In this document: positions 8,832 to 19,412 of the stretch, one piece after another | Layout of the letters: each line of letters begins with the position of its first letter | How positions within the stretch are numbered: position 1 is the stretch's first letter | Source of the DNA: Hyphomicrobiales bacterium | Lineage (GTDB): Bacteria > Pseudomonadota > Alphaproteobacteria > Rhizobiales > Rhizobiaceae | Direction of reading: 5' to 3' | DNA: 64,000 nt | Assembly: GCA_900469625.1 (NCBI GenBank) | Contig: UBXV01000007.1 | Location: 248,001 to 312,000 of the forward strand | Made by a program: the position numbers and the translations under genes | The notes under the pieces: generated by a model | What the model was told of the DNA's origin: nothing | Database searches by the model: none | What the model saw: the letters and a program-made list of their open reading frames with translations, nothing else

Positions 8832-9725
8832 TCAGGCGGCGAGTTCCACGACCGCCTTGCGAATATCTTCCAGATCGTGACCCACGAACGACTGCACGCC
8901 GATGCCGATCTGGTGCGGCGCCAGGTCATGAAGGAAGTCCCTCAGGCCGGCGATCCCCTGCCGATAACTGTCGTCGAACCAGAGCACATGGCAAAGCGCG
9001 TTGGGCGACGGCACGTGTCCCTGTCCACCCAGCACCTCGTCGACGAAGCGGCCGTAGATCGTGCATTCAGAGAAGGCGCGAGACGCGGTGACGGCGCGCA
9101 CCCAGTTGCGTCCGCTGAGCGCCTCGACATGCTCGATCAGCTTGCGGCAGGTGTCGCTGCGCCAGGCGATCAAGGTGTTGATGTAATCGTTGGCGGGAAG
9201 TGCATAAGGGCCGATACCGAGAAGACGGTCGGAATGCGCAAGCCAGGCCAGGTGGTTCGAGCGCATGTTCGCGTCGATCGCCGCATCCTTGCGATAGAGC
9301 GTCAGGCTGCCGTCGCACCAGAGCGTTGCCGGGTCGAAATCACGCAGGAAAACCACGTCGGAATCGACTGCGAACATCGCCGCTTCATCTATATGCCGCG
9401 CAAGCGACAGACGACGGAGCTGCTGCACATGCCAGCCGCGCAACGGCAGGCCGAACGGGGTCAACCAGATTTTCCGGCGCCCGCCTGAAAAGGGGTCGGA
9501 AACGGGATGCAGCCACCGGGGCAAGAGATCGCGTTCGCTCACGACCTGCCTGCGCGCGCCCTCGAGCTGCCGGAACAGCGTGACGTCGAAGTCGGCGACC
9601 AGCAGATAATGCATCCAGTCGCCCTGCAGCCGGCGATCCATGCTCTCGCACATCAGGCGACAGCGTTCGAAGTCGTTGGCATAGGACGCAGTGACGACTG
9701 CGGTTCGCGTGGAAGGACGGGTCAA
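8832..9725 (-). CDS. DUF6492-like protein, putative glycan-related transferase
   Basis: This is a 297-residue soluble protein with a GT-A-like look: the N-terminus TAVVTASYANDFERC, a central FAVDSDVVFLRDFD resembling a DxD metal/nucleotide-sugar site, and no membrane segment. It resembles proteins annotated DUF6492. The start appears to be a TTG at 9725 overlapping the WecG-like stop as TTGA, with GGAGCG upstream; this overlap argues for coupled translation. It is the last gene of a three-gene transferase operon. Activity and substrate cannot be told from sequence. Confidence 0.7.
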   Translation of the reverse strand: MTRPSTRTAVVTASYANDFERCRLMCESMDRRLQGDWMHYLLVADFDVTLFRQLEGARRQVVSERDLLPRWLHPVSDPFSGGRRKIWLTPFGLPLRGWHVQQLRRLSLARHIDEAAMFAVDSDVVFLRDFDPATLWCDGSLTLYRKDAAIDANMRSNHLAWLAHSDRLLGIGPYALPANDYINTLIAWRSDTCRKLIEHVEALSGRNWVRAVTASRAFSECTIYGRFVDEVLGGQGHVPSPNALCHVLWFDDSYRQGIAGLRDFLHDLAPHQIGIGVQSFVGHDLEDIRKAVVELAA

Positions 9726-10534
9726 TACTTTCGCGCTCCGAGGCTGGCCTTGCCGACGCTCTTGCGAGCTTTGCCCGACAGCTTATGACGGGCGACATGA
9801 AACAAGAACAAGGGATTACCGACGATATAGCGCCGCCACAGGCGCTTCGGCTCTAGGAAGAGCCGGTAAAGCCACTCGAGCCGGAGCCTGCGAACAAGCT
9901 TTGGCGCGCGCGGAATGGCGTGAGCGACGAAATCGAACAGCGCGCCGACGGTGATCACCAGTCGGGCATCCTGCGCGCCGACATGGGCATCGACCCATTT
10001 CTCCTGCATCGGACTTCCCATGGCAACGATGAGAATGTCGGCCCGGCAAGCCCGCACCGCCGCAAGGATCTCCCCGGAGCGGCTTCGATCGAAGAAGCCG
10101 TGCGATATGGGCAAGAATTCGTGCCAGGGCGCATGTTTGCCCAGGTTCTCGGCTGCGCGTGCCAGCACCTCCGGCCGCGCGCCGATCATCGCGACCCGCA
10201 GCGGACGCTCGATATAGGTCAAGAGGCCCGGAACGAAATCGGTTCCGTTCAGGTTGGCCGGAAACATGTCGCCGTGGAACACATAGGAGGCGATGTCGAC
10301 GCCATGGCCGTCGGGAAACACGACCTGCCGGCGCAACACCTCCTGGTACTCCGCATCTTCCATCATCAGGTTGGCGTTGTTGGCGTTCAGAAAGGCGATC
10401 CTGACCTGGCCGGCCGGGCTGCATGCCGCTTCGCTGGCAAATTCGAACGCATTCGCCCAACCGGGATCGGCTACGGGAACACCGAGGATCATCCGCTGGG
10501 ACAGCGCAATGTTGTTTGCGGCGGCGACAGCCAT
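9722..10534 (-). CDS. WecG/TagA/CpsF-family glycosyltransferase
   Basis: This is a 270-residue membrane-associated glycosyltransferase of the GT26 family, which adds the second sugar to a lipid-linked precursor. The diagnostic pattern is visible: FLNANNANLMM, VVFPDGHGV, IGARPEVL, ADILIVAMGSPMQEKWV and VGALFDFVAHAIPRAP, then a basic C-terminus for membrane contact. It lies two bases after the upstream glycosyltransferase stop and overlaps the next gene by four bases, so the three are one operon. A similar transferase acts in unipolar polysaccharide synthesis in related bacteria; which polymer is made here is unknown. Confidence 0.85.
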   Translation of the reverse strand: MAVAAANNIALSQRMILGVPVADPGWANAFEFASEAACSPAGQVRIAFLNANNANLMMEDAEYQEVLRRQVVFPDGHGVDIASYVFHGDMFPANLNGTDFVPGLLTYIERPLRVAMIGARPEVLARAAENLGKHAPWHEFLPISHGFFDRSRSGEILAAVRACRADILIVAMGSPMQEKWVDAHVGAQDARLVITVGALFDFVAHAIPRAPKLVRRLRLEWLYRLFLEPKRLWRRYIVGNPLFLFHVARHKLSGKARKSVGKASLGARKY

Positions 10535-10536
10535 CG

Positions 10537-11766
10537 TCAGCGCCCTCCGTCGTGAACAGTCCAGCGAGGCTGAGAACCGCGCGCCGTTCTGCCGCCCACA
10601 CCATCGGAGGCGAGACCGGGCAACACATCGCGCATCACCTGCATCATCCGGCTCTTCTGGGCCTGGTGGAACAGGGTCCCGTCCGCGCGTTGCGACGCGC
10701 CTGCCCGAACGCGGTCCACCTTTTCAGCGAGCCGACGCGCGAACTCCCGCGGATCATCGGTCGTCACGCAATTGTCCGGGACCGCGTCGATGCCGCGCAG
10801 CGAAGCGCTGGTGGCGACTGAGGGTATGCCGAGTTCAAACGTCTCGATGCTTTTCAGCTGCACGCCGGTGCCGCCGCGGCTGATCAAAGGCACCACGCCG
10901 CTCGCTGCCACGAACGCACGTGCATCCGGCACCCGGCCGACGAAGCGCAGACCCGGGTGCGAAACAGCTGGCGTTCCCTCGAGTTGCCCGGCAACCGCGA
11001 TCGACATGTCCGTCGGCAGATGCGGCACGACCTCGTCCAGAAACCAATCCAGCCCGAGCCTGTTCGGCCGCCAGCTCCACGTGCCGATCAGGCCAAGGTC
11101 GTGCTCGCGCGCAACAACGGGGCATGTCGGTGCGGCCCAACCGGTAACCAGCGGCAGCACGAAAGCCCGGTCAGCGACCGCCCGACCGAAACCGAGACGA
11201 TCCGCCTCGGCAAACGTCCACAGGGCCACCGCGTCCTGCGCCAGTTGCTGCTCGTAGCGTTCGAGGTAATAGGCCTCTCGCCTGAACAGGTAGCGCTCGA
11301 ACGCCCCTTTGGCGCGCTCGGCGTTCTCCAGTGCGGAATTTGCTTCGACATTGTGCGCGACGTAGATCGAGGGATAGGGCCGGAAGACCTGCGCGAAGGC
11401 CGCGGGCAGTTGCACCGAATTGAGCACCACGCCGTCGAAGGGTGCGAGACCGTCCAGGATCGACTGGATCCGGCCGGCCGATACGCCGAGCATCTTGGCG
11501 GATGACACGGATGTCCTGTTGAGAAGGGCAGTCGCGAGCCAGCGCGACTTCTGCAGGCGGCCAACCTTGGCATTGGTCACCTCGAGCTCGCCAAGGAGGT
11601 GCATCTGGCAACCCGGCGCTGGCGCGCGGCCAGGCTGCAGGAATCCGACGACGCTGACCCGATGACCGAGCGCGACGAGACCGTCAAGCAGCGCGCGGTT
11701 TGCGATATCGAACCCGGAAGCGGGATTTTCGACGGGAACGAGCGAGGAAACCAGGATCAGATGCAT
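10537..11766 (-). CDS. Glycosyltransferase, GT-B fold (GT4-like)
   Basis: This is a soluble or peripheral GT-B glycosyltransferase of about 409 residues. The N-terminus MHLILVSSLVPVENPASGFD is the usual first Rossmann strand and glycine-rich loop. The C-terminal half has LRFVGRVPDARAFVAASGVV and ISRGGTGVQLKSIETFELGI, the nucleotide-sugar-binding region with its conserved glutamate. I place the start at 11766-11764 where homology begins, but no clear Shine-Dalgarno is present and starts at 11781 or 11841 are possible. It is first in the operon with the WecG-like and DUF6492-like genes. Confidence 0.8.
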   Translation of the reverse strand: MHLILVSSLVPVENPASGFDIANRALLDGLVALGHRVSVVGFLQPGRAPAPGCQMHLLGELEVTNAKVGRLQKSRWLATALLNRTSVSSAKMLGVSAGRIQSILDGLAPFDGVVLNSVQLPAAFAQVFRPYPSIYVAHNVEANSALENAERAKGAFERYLFRREAYYLERYEQQLAQDAVALWTFAEADRLGFGRAVADRAFVLPLVTGWAAPTCPVVAREHDLGLIGTWSWRPNRLGLDWFLDEVVPHLPTDMSIAVAGQLEGTPAVSHPGLRFVGRVPDARAFVAASGVVPLISRGGTGVQLKSIETFELGIPSVATSASLRGIDAVPDNCVTTDDPREFARRLAEKVDRVRAGASQRADGTLFHQAQKSRMMQVMRDVLPGLASDGVGGRTARGSQPRWTVHDGGR

Positions 11767-11922
11767 TGTGCCACACGTCATGGATGGAGCATTAAAGCCA
11801 TCTTTAACAGGGTGCGGTGAAGGACGGCTTAAAGTCTTCATTCAAAAGTCGTTTTACCGGTTCAGTATCTGTTTAGGAAGATTTGGTTTAGTGGGCCGCA
11901 GCGATCCGCTTGCACAGGTTTT

Positions 11923-12915
11923 ATGATGACGTCGATCGGCCAGGATATTTCCATCTCTTTCCGAACCGAGTTGGAAGACGCCGGTGACATCGAGCTTGTC
12001 GTCGTCATGCCGACTTTCCGTCGACCCGAACATCTCATCAAGACGTTGAAAACCATTGTTTCCCAAAGGCCTGACGTCGCCTTTGCCACCGTTGTCGTCG
12101 AGAACGACAACGAAGGTCTTGCAGGTACCGCCGCCGCCAAGGACTTCTTTCTCGGGCACCCCTCAGACTCGCTCGTCATCATCGCCCACCAGCGCGGAAA
12201 CTGCCACGCCTACAATGCCGGCTTTGCGATGGCGCTCGAAACCTACCCCAACCTGCAGGCCATCGCGATCATCGATGACGACGAGATCGCGGCGCCAGAA
12301 TGGCTCGATTGCCTCGTCGCGGCACAACAGGCGACTGGTGCCGACATGGTGGGCGGTCCGCAGCTGCCGGTGTTCGAGGATGCCGGCGGGCAGAAATGGA
12401 AGCGTCATCCGGTCTTTACGCCTCACTACGAGACAACCGGACCCGTGCCCATCCTCTTTTCCTCAGGCAATGTGCTTGTAACGCGCCGGGTTCTCGATGC
12501 GGTGCCGCGCCCGTTTCTCGATCCGGCCTTCAACTTCATCGGCGGCGGAGACGCGGATTTCTACAGCCGATGCAAGGCGCAAGGCTTTACCTTTGCCTGG
12601 TCGAAGGAGGCGTGGGTCGCCGAAACGGTGCCGGGCCGGCGCACCAGCGCCTCGTGGGTCAGGGCGCGCAGCCTTCGAAACGGCGCGATCTCGACGATGC
12701 TCGAACATCGGCGCGACCCGAGCTTCGGTGGACGCGCAAGGACCTTGGGGAAATCGCTTGCACTGCTGGCAGCCGCGTTGCCGCGCGGTGTCAAACTCTG
12801 GAGAAAGACCGGCCTGCTTTCGGCCGGCTTCTACCACTTCTACGTCGCTGTCGGGCGGCTGATGGCAGAGGCGGGCCTGGTCAACGAGCAATACCGCAAT
12901 CCGGAAAAGAACTGA
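11923..12915 (+). CDS. Family 2 glycosyltransferase
   Basis: This is a 330-residue GT-A glycosyltransferase. It shows IELVVVMPTFRRPEHLIKTL at about residue 24, QRGNCHAYNAGFAMAL, the metal-binding IAIIDDDEIAAPEWL and the acceptor-side GGGDADFYSRCKAQG, all GT2 hallmarks. It is probably cytosolic with a C-terminal membrane-associated helix. It is divergent from the operon at 10537-11766 and ends seven bases from the stop of the first flagellar-side gene, so it marks the border between the glycan block and the flagellar region. The sugar donor is unknown. Confidence 0.82.
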   Translation: MMTSIGQDISISFRTELEDAGDIELVVVMPTFRRPEHLIKTLKTIVSQRPDVAFATVVVENDNEGLAGTAAAKDFFLGHPSDSLVIIAHQRGNCHAYNAGFAMALETYPNLQAIAIIDDDEIAAPEWLDCLVAAQQATGADMVGGPQLPVFEDAGGQKWKRHPVFTPHYETTGPVPILFSSGNVLVTRRVLDAVPRPFLDPAFNFIGGGDADFYSRCKAQGFTFAWSKEAWVAETVPGRRTSASWVRARSLRNGAISTMLEHRRDPSFGGRARTLGKSLALLAAALPRGVKLWRKTGLLSAGFYHFYVAVGRLMAEAGLVNEQYRNPEKN

Positions 12916-12922
12916 TCGCGGA

Positions 12923-13492
12923 TCAGTGGCTGCTGCTGCTCGCGTTGACGCCGCCTACGGGCAGTTTGTCGCCGGCAACATTACCGTTCTTGTCGACGAT
13001 TGGAACCGGCTTCTGGCGCGGCACGTTCTGGCCGGTGGCAACGCGCTTGACGTCGTCCTTGGTCAGATATTCGAGCTGTTCGACGAGGACCTCGGTGATC
13101 ACCTCGCCACCAAGCTTCTTGTTCAACCCGTCCTTGACCGTCGACTTGAAGGTCGGCAGGTCGAAGGTACCGGTATCGGCGACATCGATGAAGCGCGAAC
13201 CGACAAGCAGGTCGTACAACTGATCGGTCACCATCTGGCGCAGCGGCGCCGGCAGGTTGTTGATGCCTTCCTTAGTCGCGGAGAAGGACAGCTTGGTCAG
13301 AAAATAACCCTGGACGGCCCCGTCCTTGATGACGGGGACCGTGATCATTTCTCCCGGAACATATTGCTCCGATGCACGCCGCGTCGCTTCCGCATCCGAG
13401 ACGACGGGCGCCGAAGCGCTCTGCATCGAATAGTAGACGGAACCGAGCGTGACGGCACAGACCCATACCCCGGTGAGAACGAGCTTCAGCAT
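12923..13492 (-). CDS. Membrane-anchored protein at the end of the flagellar operon, possibly FliL-like
   Basis: This is a 189-residue protein with one N-terminal membrane anchor (about residues 4-24) and a predicted periplasmic domain. The domain contains VPGEMITVPVIKDG, GYFLTKLSFSA, a run ending TFDLPTFKSTVKDGLNKKLG and EVLVEQLEYLT. The order of elements (anchor, beta-rich middle, then a helix and final strand) resembles FliL, but I cannot claim homology. It begins where the preceding gene stops (13492) and is last in the rem-to-end series. A separate canonical fliL is at 37781-38278. Confidence 0.7.
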   Translation of the reverse strand: MLKLVLTGVWVCAVTLGSVYYSMQSASAPVVSDAEATRRASEQYVPGEMITVPVIKDGAVQGYFLTKLSFSATKEGINNLPAPLRQMVTDQLYDLLVGSRFIDVADTGTFDLPTFKSTVKDGLNKKLGGEVITEVLVEQLEYLTKDDVKRVATGQNVPRQKPVPIVDKNGNVAGDKLPVGGVNASSSSH

Positions 13493-13860
13493 TAGAAATC
13501 GCTATAGCGGAACTGGGCTTCGGAATAGATGCCGTCGGCGTCCGCATCCTGGGCGGCAGCCTTCAGGAGATCGACAACCGAACGCACGGCGTCGAGATGG
13601 GCTTCGACCTTCTGCGAATTGATCTCGAGCTTGTCGCGCAGGTGGCGGGTCTGCGAGGCGAAGGCCGGCGAAAACTCGCCCGGCAGCGTGTCGCGGTGCA
13701 GCATCGTCAATTCGTAGAGGCAACGGCTCTTGTGCGCGTTCGACGTCTTGATATCGAACTCCGGATCGACGCCGATGCGGCTGTTCTCATTGTCGATGAT
13801 CATTTCCAGCCGGCCGAGCACGTTCTGGATCCGCACGTCGTTGGATGCCACAGCTTCCAT
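13492..13860 (-). CDS. Small helical protein, candidate FlgN-like chaperone
   Basis: This is a 122-residue protein without signal peptide or membrane segment, predicted almost wholly helical. Heptad-like stretches include VLGRLEMIIDNENSRIG and LRDKLEINSQKVEAHLDAVR. Size, charge and the late NSQKVEAHLDAVRSVVDLL element resemble FlgN-type chaperones that escort FlgK and FlgL to the export gate. It follows flgJ by 15 bases and overlaps the next gene at 13492. No annotated flgN occurs elsewhere in the window, although flgK and flgL are in the same gene series. The assignment is inference. Confidence 0.75.
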   Translation of the reverse strand: MEAVASNDVRIQNVLGRLEMIIDNENSRIGVDPEFDIKTSNAHKSRCLYELTMLHRDTLPGEFSPAFASQTRHLRDKLEINSQKVEAHLDAVRSVVDLLKAAAQDADADGIYSEAQFRYSDF

Positions 13861-13875
13861 AAATGAACTCCCAAA

Positions 13876-14427
13876 TTAAGCTTGTTTGTTTTTATCGTCT
13901 TCGGTCGTAAAGCCGGTGAGCGTCTTGCGCTCGTATTCCTGCACGAGGCTTGCGGCCAGGTTTCGGCTGTTGCCGTCGAGCGAAGCCGTGACGCGCTCAC
14001 GCGCGTCGCCTGCCGCCAGCTGGTCTGCAATGCCGATGCCGCCGCTCTTGGAAATGACGTCGCCGATCTGCTCGGCCATCATGCTCTTCCAGATATCGCC
14101 GGATGTGCCCTTGCCGAAGACGTTCTCGCTGTCGTTCGGCAACATGGATTTCACGAAGTTCTGCAGGATCATCGCTTCGAACTTGCGGTAGGTCTCGGGA
14201 ACCTTCTGCTTCTCGACCCGATTGTCGATGTCGCCAAGTCCGCTCGACCCTTGCGAGGAGTTGAGGACGTTGACGGCAGCCGCAAAGCCGTTGCCGTTTT
14301 CGGCAAGGCTGGTCGCCTGGAAAGCGGCGCGGTTGGCCTTCAGCCGGGCCTGCGCTTCCTGCACTTCGGCCGGATCGGCCGCACGCACGACATCCATCAC
14401 CAGGTCGCTCGGTGGCGAGATAGCCAT
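13876..14427 (-). CDS. flgJ: FlgJ-like rod-assembly protein (rod-binding domain only)
   Basis: This is a 183-residue protein carrying the rod-binding domain of FlgJ: KFEAMILQNFVKSMLPN, then GDIWKSMMAEQIGDVISKSG and IGIADQL at about residues 85-145. It lacks the C-terminal muramidase domain seen in enterobacterial FlgJ, as is usual in alphaproteobacteria, where a separate hydrolase is used; a lytic transglycosylase is encoded at 24207-24779. The ATG at 14427 has GAGAGGAT eight bases upstream. The gene sits downstream of fliR and the FliJ-like gene on the same strand. Confidence 0.82.
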   Translation of the reverse strand: MAISPPSDLVMDVVRAADPAEVQEAQARLKANRAAFQATSLAENGNGFAAAVNVLNSSQGSSGLGDIDNRVEKQKVPETYRKFEAMILQNFVKSMLPNDSENVFGKGTSGDIWKSMMAEQIGDVISKSGGIGIADQLAAGDARERVTASLDGNSRNLAASLVQEYERKTLTGFTTEDDKNKQA

Positions 14428-14539
14428 GACAAATCCTCTCGAAAACGGCGTGGCCGCGACCCGGCGGGCCGGCGCAATCGCGCGTTCAACATCTTGACCG
14501 GACGTTGCGCCATAAGGGCGTAACGTTGCGGATGTTGCA

Positions 14540-14953
14540 CTATCGCCCTTCAACCTTACCGGAAGCTGGCGCTTGCCCGGCAACGTGTTGATCGATCAGG
14601 TCATAGATGGAATTGTCAGCCTCTTCGCGGTCTTCCGACTGGCGGGCTTCCTTCATGTTTTCCTCAAGCCGGTCAGCCTTGGCCCGCTCCTTCAGCATGC
14701 GCGCTTCGTGCGTCTGCTGGATACCGAGGAGCATCTGGTCCTTCTGCACCAGGCGGCCGACTTGCGAGGAATAGTGGCCGGAAAACATGCGGTGCATCGG
14801 ATGTCCCGAGCCCATGGCGTCGACCACCACGTCGATCGTCTCGGCCAGCACCTCGCGCTGGCGCACCATTTCGACATAGTCGGCTTCCGCCATCTGCTCG
14901 AGATGGCGCTGGACGGCGACCAGGCGCTTGAGCTTCTGCGAGCGCGTCTTCAT
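14540..14953 (-). CDS. FliJ-like coiled-coil protein
   Basis: This is a 137-residue, highly charged, helical protein beginning MKTRSQKLKRLVAVQRHLEQ. It has continuous heptads through ARMLKERAKADRLEENMKEA and a short acidic tail. FliJ, the general export chaperone that contacts FliI and FlhA, has this length, start pattern and coiled-coil nature. It lies five bases after fliR, next to flhA and fliR, and no other FliJ is seen in the window. Sequence identity to FliJ cannot be judged here, so the name is tentative. Confidence 0.78.
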   Translation of the reverse strand: MKTRSQKLKRLVAVQRHLEQMAEADYVEMVRQREVLAETIDVVVDAMGSGHPMHRMFSGHYSSQVGRLVQKDQMLLGIQQTHEARMLKERAKADRLEENMKEARQSEDREEADNSIYDLIDQHVAGQAPASGKVEGR

Positions 14954-14958
14954 GCCGG

Positions 14959-15711
14959 CTATCCTCCCTGCATGACGAGCGCAAAGCCGTCGCCGAACAG
15001 GCGCAGCATCGCCGCGATCCCGAGATAGAGCAGGAACATGCCGCCCATGATCAGGTAGGGTTGTGAAATGAAGTAGATCGGGATCTGCGGCGCCAGCTTG
15101 TTGACCATGCCGATCGCGACATTGAACAGCAGGCCGTAGATCAGGAAGGGGCTGGCCAGTCTCAGCATGATCATGAAGGTCTGCTCGAGCGAATCCGTCA
15201 GCGTGATCAGCACGCCCTGCGGGTCGAAGGCGCTGCCGACCGGCATGACCCGATAGGACTGGACGATCGCCTCGAACATCACGTGGTGGAAATCGAGCAT
15301 GAACAGGACCATCAGCCCGGCAAAACTGATCATGCTGGTCATCTGGTTTTCGGCCGTATCCTCGATCACATCCGAGGAGGGCGGCGGGCTGAAACCCATC
15401 ATCATCGTGATCGTGGTTCCGGCGAATTGCAGGCCGAGCACATAATAGCGGGCGACGAGGCCGATGACGGCGCCGACGGCCGTCTCGGCCGCAATCAGAT
15501 AGATGTAGGTGTGGCCCTTGCCGGTGACCTGCGGATAGATCTCGGGCCACATGATCGGCAGGATCGCCATGGAGATGGCGACTGCGATGAACAGCCGGAT
15601 CTGCATGGGAACGCGCGCGCTCGAGAACCCCGGCATGATCATGATGCACGCCCCGATCCGGCAAAATGCCGCAAACAGCGCGAGCACCGTGCCCTCGGGG
15701 TCGGTTATCAT
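14959..15711 (-). CDS. fliR: FliR, flagellar export-gate membrane protein
   Basis: This is a 250-residue inner-membrane protein of the FliR/SctT family, a core part of the FliPQR export gate. It has about six membrane segments, a start of [20 protein letters not shown], the conserved [19 protein letters not shown] and the C-terminal [14 protein letters not shown]. Length is normal. Its ATG overlaps the flhA stop as ATGA (15711-15708), so the two are translationally coupled. Confidence 0.95.
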   Translation of the reverse strand: MITDPEGTVLALFAAFCRIGACIMIMPGFSSARVPMQIRLFIAVAISMAILPIMWPEIYPQVTGKGHTYIYLIAAETAVGAVIGLVARYYVLGLQFAGTTITMMMGFSPPPSSDVIEDTAENQMTSMISFAGLMVLFMLDFHHVMFEAIVQSYRVMPVGSAFDPQGVLITLTDSLEQTFMIMLRLASPFLIYGLLFNVAIGMVNKLAPQIPIYFISQPYLIMGGMFLLYLGIAAMLRLFGDGFALVMQGG

Positions 15712-17795
15712 GAAATGGAGCCGATGATCTTGATCTCGAGTCCCTTGGCAAGCTCGACATGCGAAAGCACGGGCAAAGTGGCGAAAAGGCGTTCGATGAT
15801 CATGCGGACATAAGACCGGGATTCGGGCGAACTTACCAGTACGAAGGGCATGCCGCGATCGAGATGTTCACGGATAACTTTCGTCGCCTGCTCGCTGAAC
15901 TCTTCCAGATGGCGCGGGTCGATATCGAACTCGACGACCTCACCCTTGGCGTCGCGCTTCAGCGCCTGGTGGAACACCATGTCCCACTTGTTGCCGAGGC
16001 GCAGCACGCGCAGGATGCCGTTGTCGGCAAGGTCGCCGCACAGCTGCTGCGACATGCGCACGCGAACATGCTCGACGATCTGCTCGGTCTTGCGGACGTG
16101 CGGCGCAAGTTCGGCCACCGCTTCCAGGATCAGGTGCAGGTTGCGGATCGATACCCGCTCCGCCAGCAGCAGCTTCAGCACCGCCTGCAGACCGGAATAG
16201 GACATGTGCGACGTGCAGATCTCGTCCGCCAGCTTGCGGTATTCCGGGTCGAGCCGATCGATCAGCACCTTCACGTCCTTGTAGGACAGAAGATGCGGCA
16301 GGTTGTTGCGGATCACTTCGGAAAGGTGCGTCAGCACCACCGAGACGTTGTCGATCGGATGGAAGCCTTCGCGCTTCAGGTCTTCGGTAAAGGTCTCGAG
16401 AATGGAGACCGCCGGCATGCCGAAGGCGGGTTCGCGGATCTCGTCGCCGGGCACGCTCGGACGGCGGCCACCGCCGGTGACCACCAGAACTTCGCCGACA
16501 CGCACCGTGTTGGAGGCGATGGTCGTGCCGTGGATACGGACATGGTAGGCCTTGTCGGGAATGCTGATGTCGTCCGAGACCTTGATCTCGGGAATGACGA
16601 GACCGTACTGGCCGGCAAACTTGCGTCGCATCTTGCCGACGCGGAAGGCCAGTTCCTGGTGGGCGCCGAGCAGGCGGGTCGAGACCTGCTTGCCGAGCAG
16701 CAGTTCGATTTCCGCCGTCTTCAGCACCGACTTGACCGAGTCCGCCTCGCCGTCCTTGGTCTGCTGGGCACTGGCCGCTTCCTGCACCCGGCGCGCCTCG
16801 TTTTCGGCCGCGATCTGGCGCGGAATGACCCAGCTCAGGAAGGCCATGCCGCCGCCGAGCAAGGCGAACGGAAGGAATGGCAGGCCCGGAACCAGTGCGA
16901 GCAGGATGATCAGCCCTGACGCGACCATCAAGGCGCGCGGGTATCCGCCGAGCTGACCGACCACGGCCTGGTCGGTCGAGCCGGCCGTGCCGCCGCGCGA
17001 CACGAGCAGGCCGGCGGCAAGCGAAACGATCAGCGCCGGGATCTGCGAAACCAGGCCGTCGCCGACGGAAAGCTTGACGAAGACGTCGGCCGCTTCGCCG
17101 ATCGGCATGTCATGGCGCAGATAGCCGATGATGATGCCGCCGAAGATGTTGATCGCGGTGATGATCAGGCCGGCGATCGCGTCGCCACGCACGAACTTCG
17201 AGGCACCGTCCATCGCGCCGAAGAACGAGCTTTCCTGCTCCAGTTCGCGGCGCCGATGCTGCGCCTCCTTCTCGTCGATCAGGCCGGCCGAAAGGTCGGC
17301 GTCGATCGCCATCTGCTTGCCGGGGATGGCATCAAGGGTGAAGCGCGCGCCCACTTCGGCGATACGCGTCGCACCCTTGGTGATGACGATGAAGTTCACC
17401 GTGATCAGAATGAGGAAGACGATCAGACCGATGACGAAGTCGCCGGACATGACGAGGCTGGCGAAACCGGAGATGACGCCGCCGGCAGCGCCATGGCCTT
17501 CGTGACCATGGGAAAGGATGACGCGCGTCGTTGCAATGTTCAACGCCAGGCGAACCATGGTCGAGATCAGAAGGATCGTCGGAAAGGACGAAAATTCGAG
17601 CGGCCGCTGGATCCACAGCGCCACCATCAGGATCAGCACCGAAAATGCGATCGAGAACGCCAGGCCCATATCGATCAGGAAGGGTGGAATCGGCAGGAAA
17701 AGAATGGCGAGGATCGCCACGATCCCGAGCGCAAAGCCGACGTCCCGGCCCTTTGGTGCTACTTTCGGGATGATCAACGCTGCTTGCTGTGCCAT
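15708..17795 (-). CDS. flhA: FlhA, flagellar export-gate protein
   Basis: This is a 695-residue FHIPEP-family protein that forms the cytoplasmic nonameric ring and transmembrane channel of the flagellar export machine. The N-terminal half holds about eight membrane segments and the family signature region ([20 protein letters not shown] then [16 protein letters not shown]). The C-terminal half is the soluble substrate-docking domain. GGAAGAG precedes the ATG. It lies 113 bases after fliQ and overlaps fliR. Confidence 0.97.
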   Translation of the reverse strand: MAQQAALIIPKVAPKGRDVGFALGIVAILAILFLPIPPFLIDMGLAFSIAFSVLILMVALWIQRPLEFSSFPTILLISTMVRLALNIATTRVILSHGHEGHGAAGGVISGFASLVMSGDFVIGLIVFLILITVNFIVITKGATRIAEVGARFTLDAIPGKQMAIDADLSAGLIDEKEAQHRRRELEQESSFFGAMDGASKFVRGDAIAGLIITAINIFGGIIIGYLRHDMPIGEAADVFVKLSVGDGLVSQIPALIVSLAAGLLVSRGGTAGSTDQAVVGQLGGYPRALMVASGLIILLALVPGLPFLPFALLGGGMAFLSWVIPRQIAAENEARRVQEAASAQQTKDGEADSVKSVLKTAEIELLLGKQVSTRLLGAHQELAFRVGKMRRKFAGQYGLVIPEIKVSDDISIPDKAYHVRIHGTTIASNTVRVGEVLVVTGGGRRPSVPGDEIREPAFGMPAVSILETFTEDLKREGFHPIDNVSVVLTHLSEVIRNNLPHLLSYKDVKVLIDRLDPEYRKLADEICTSHMSYSGLQAVLKLLLAERVSIRNLHLILEAVAELAPHVRKTEQIVEHVRVRMSQQLCGDLADNGILRVLRLGNKWDMVFHQALKRDAKGEVVEFDIDPRHLEEFSEQATKVIREHLDRGMPFVLVSSPESRSYVRMIIERLFATLPVLSHVELAKGLEIKIIGSIS

Positions 17796-17908
17796 GTCTC
17801 TTCCGTCTCTTCATGAGAGGTCGGGCAGCATTCACACGCGCTGCCCCAATCTTATGGACTGGAGATAGAGGCTCAAGCTTGCGCGAGGGTGGTAGCGCGA
17901 CTGCGCCG

Positions 17909-18175
17909 TCAGAAGCCGGACTGGATACGGGAGAAGACGATGTCGGTGAAGATCGAGATCTGGGCGCCGATGAACGGCGCGGACACGGCGACCGTGATCA
18001 TCACCGCAAGGATCTTCGGAACAAAGGTCAGGGTCATTTCCTGAACCTGGGTCAGCGCCTGGATGAAGGCGATGACGACGCCGACGATCATCGCGGCGAG
18101 AACGGCGGGCCCCGAGGCCACGATCACGGTCCAGATCGCAGCCTGCACGATATCGAGGGCATCCGCCTCATTCAT
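17909..18175 (-). CDS. fliQ: FliQ, flagellar export-gate membrane protein
   Basis: This is an 88-residue protein with two membrane hairpins, the small subunit of the FliPQR gate. It begins MNEADALDIVQAAIWTVIVA and contains VVIAFIQALTQVQEMTLTFV, the best-conserved FliQ element. It follows flgD by seven bases, so it belongs to the same unit; its own Shine-Dalgarno is weak, suggesting coupling to flgD. Confidence 0.94.
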   Translation of the reverse strand: MNEADALDIVQAAIWTVIVASGPAVLAAMIVGVVIAFIQALTQVQEMTLTFVPKILAVMITVAVSAPFIGAQISIFTDIVFSRIQSGF

Positions 18176-18182
18176 AAGGGTA

Positions 18183-19377
<1,195 letters not shown>

Positions 19378-19412
19378 TCAGACATCCTTCATGTTTGTCC
19401 GGTCGCCTCTTC

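Noticed and set aside
8816-8835. Six-base stem between the flippase-like and DUF6492-like genes
   Set aside because: The stem is short, has no T-tract on either strand and overlaps both stop codons; not called as a terminator.
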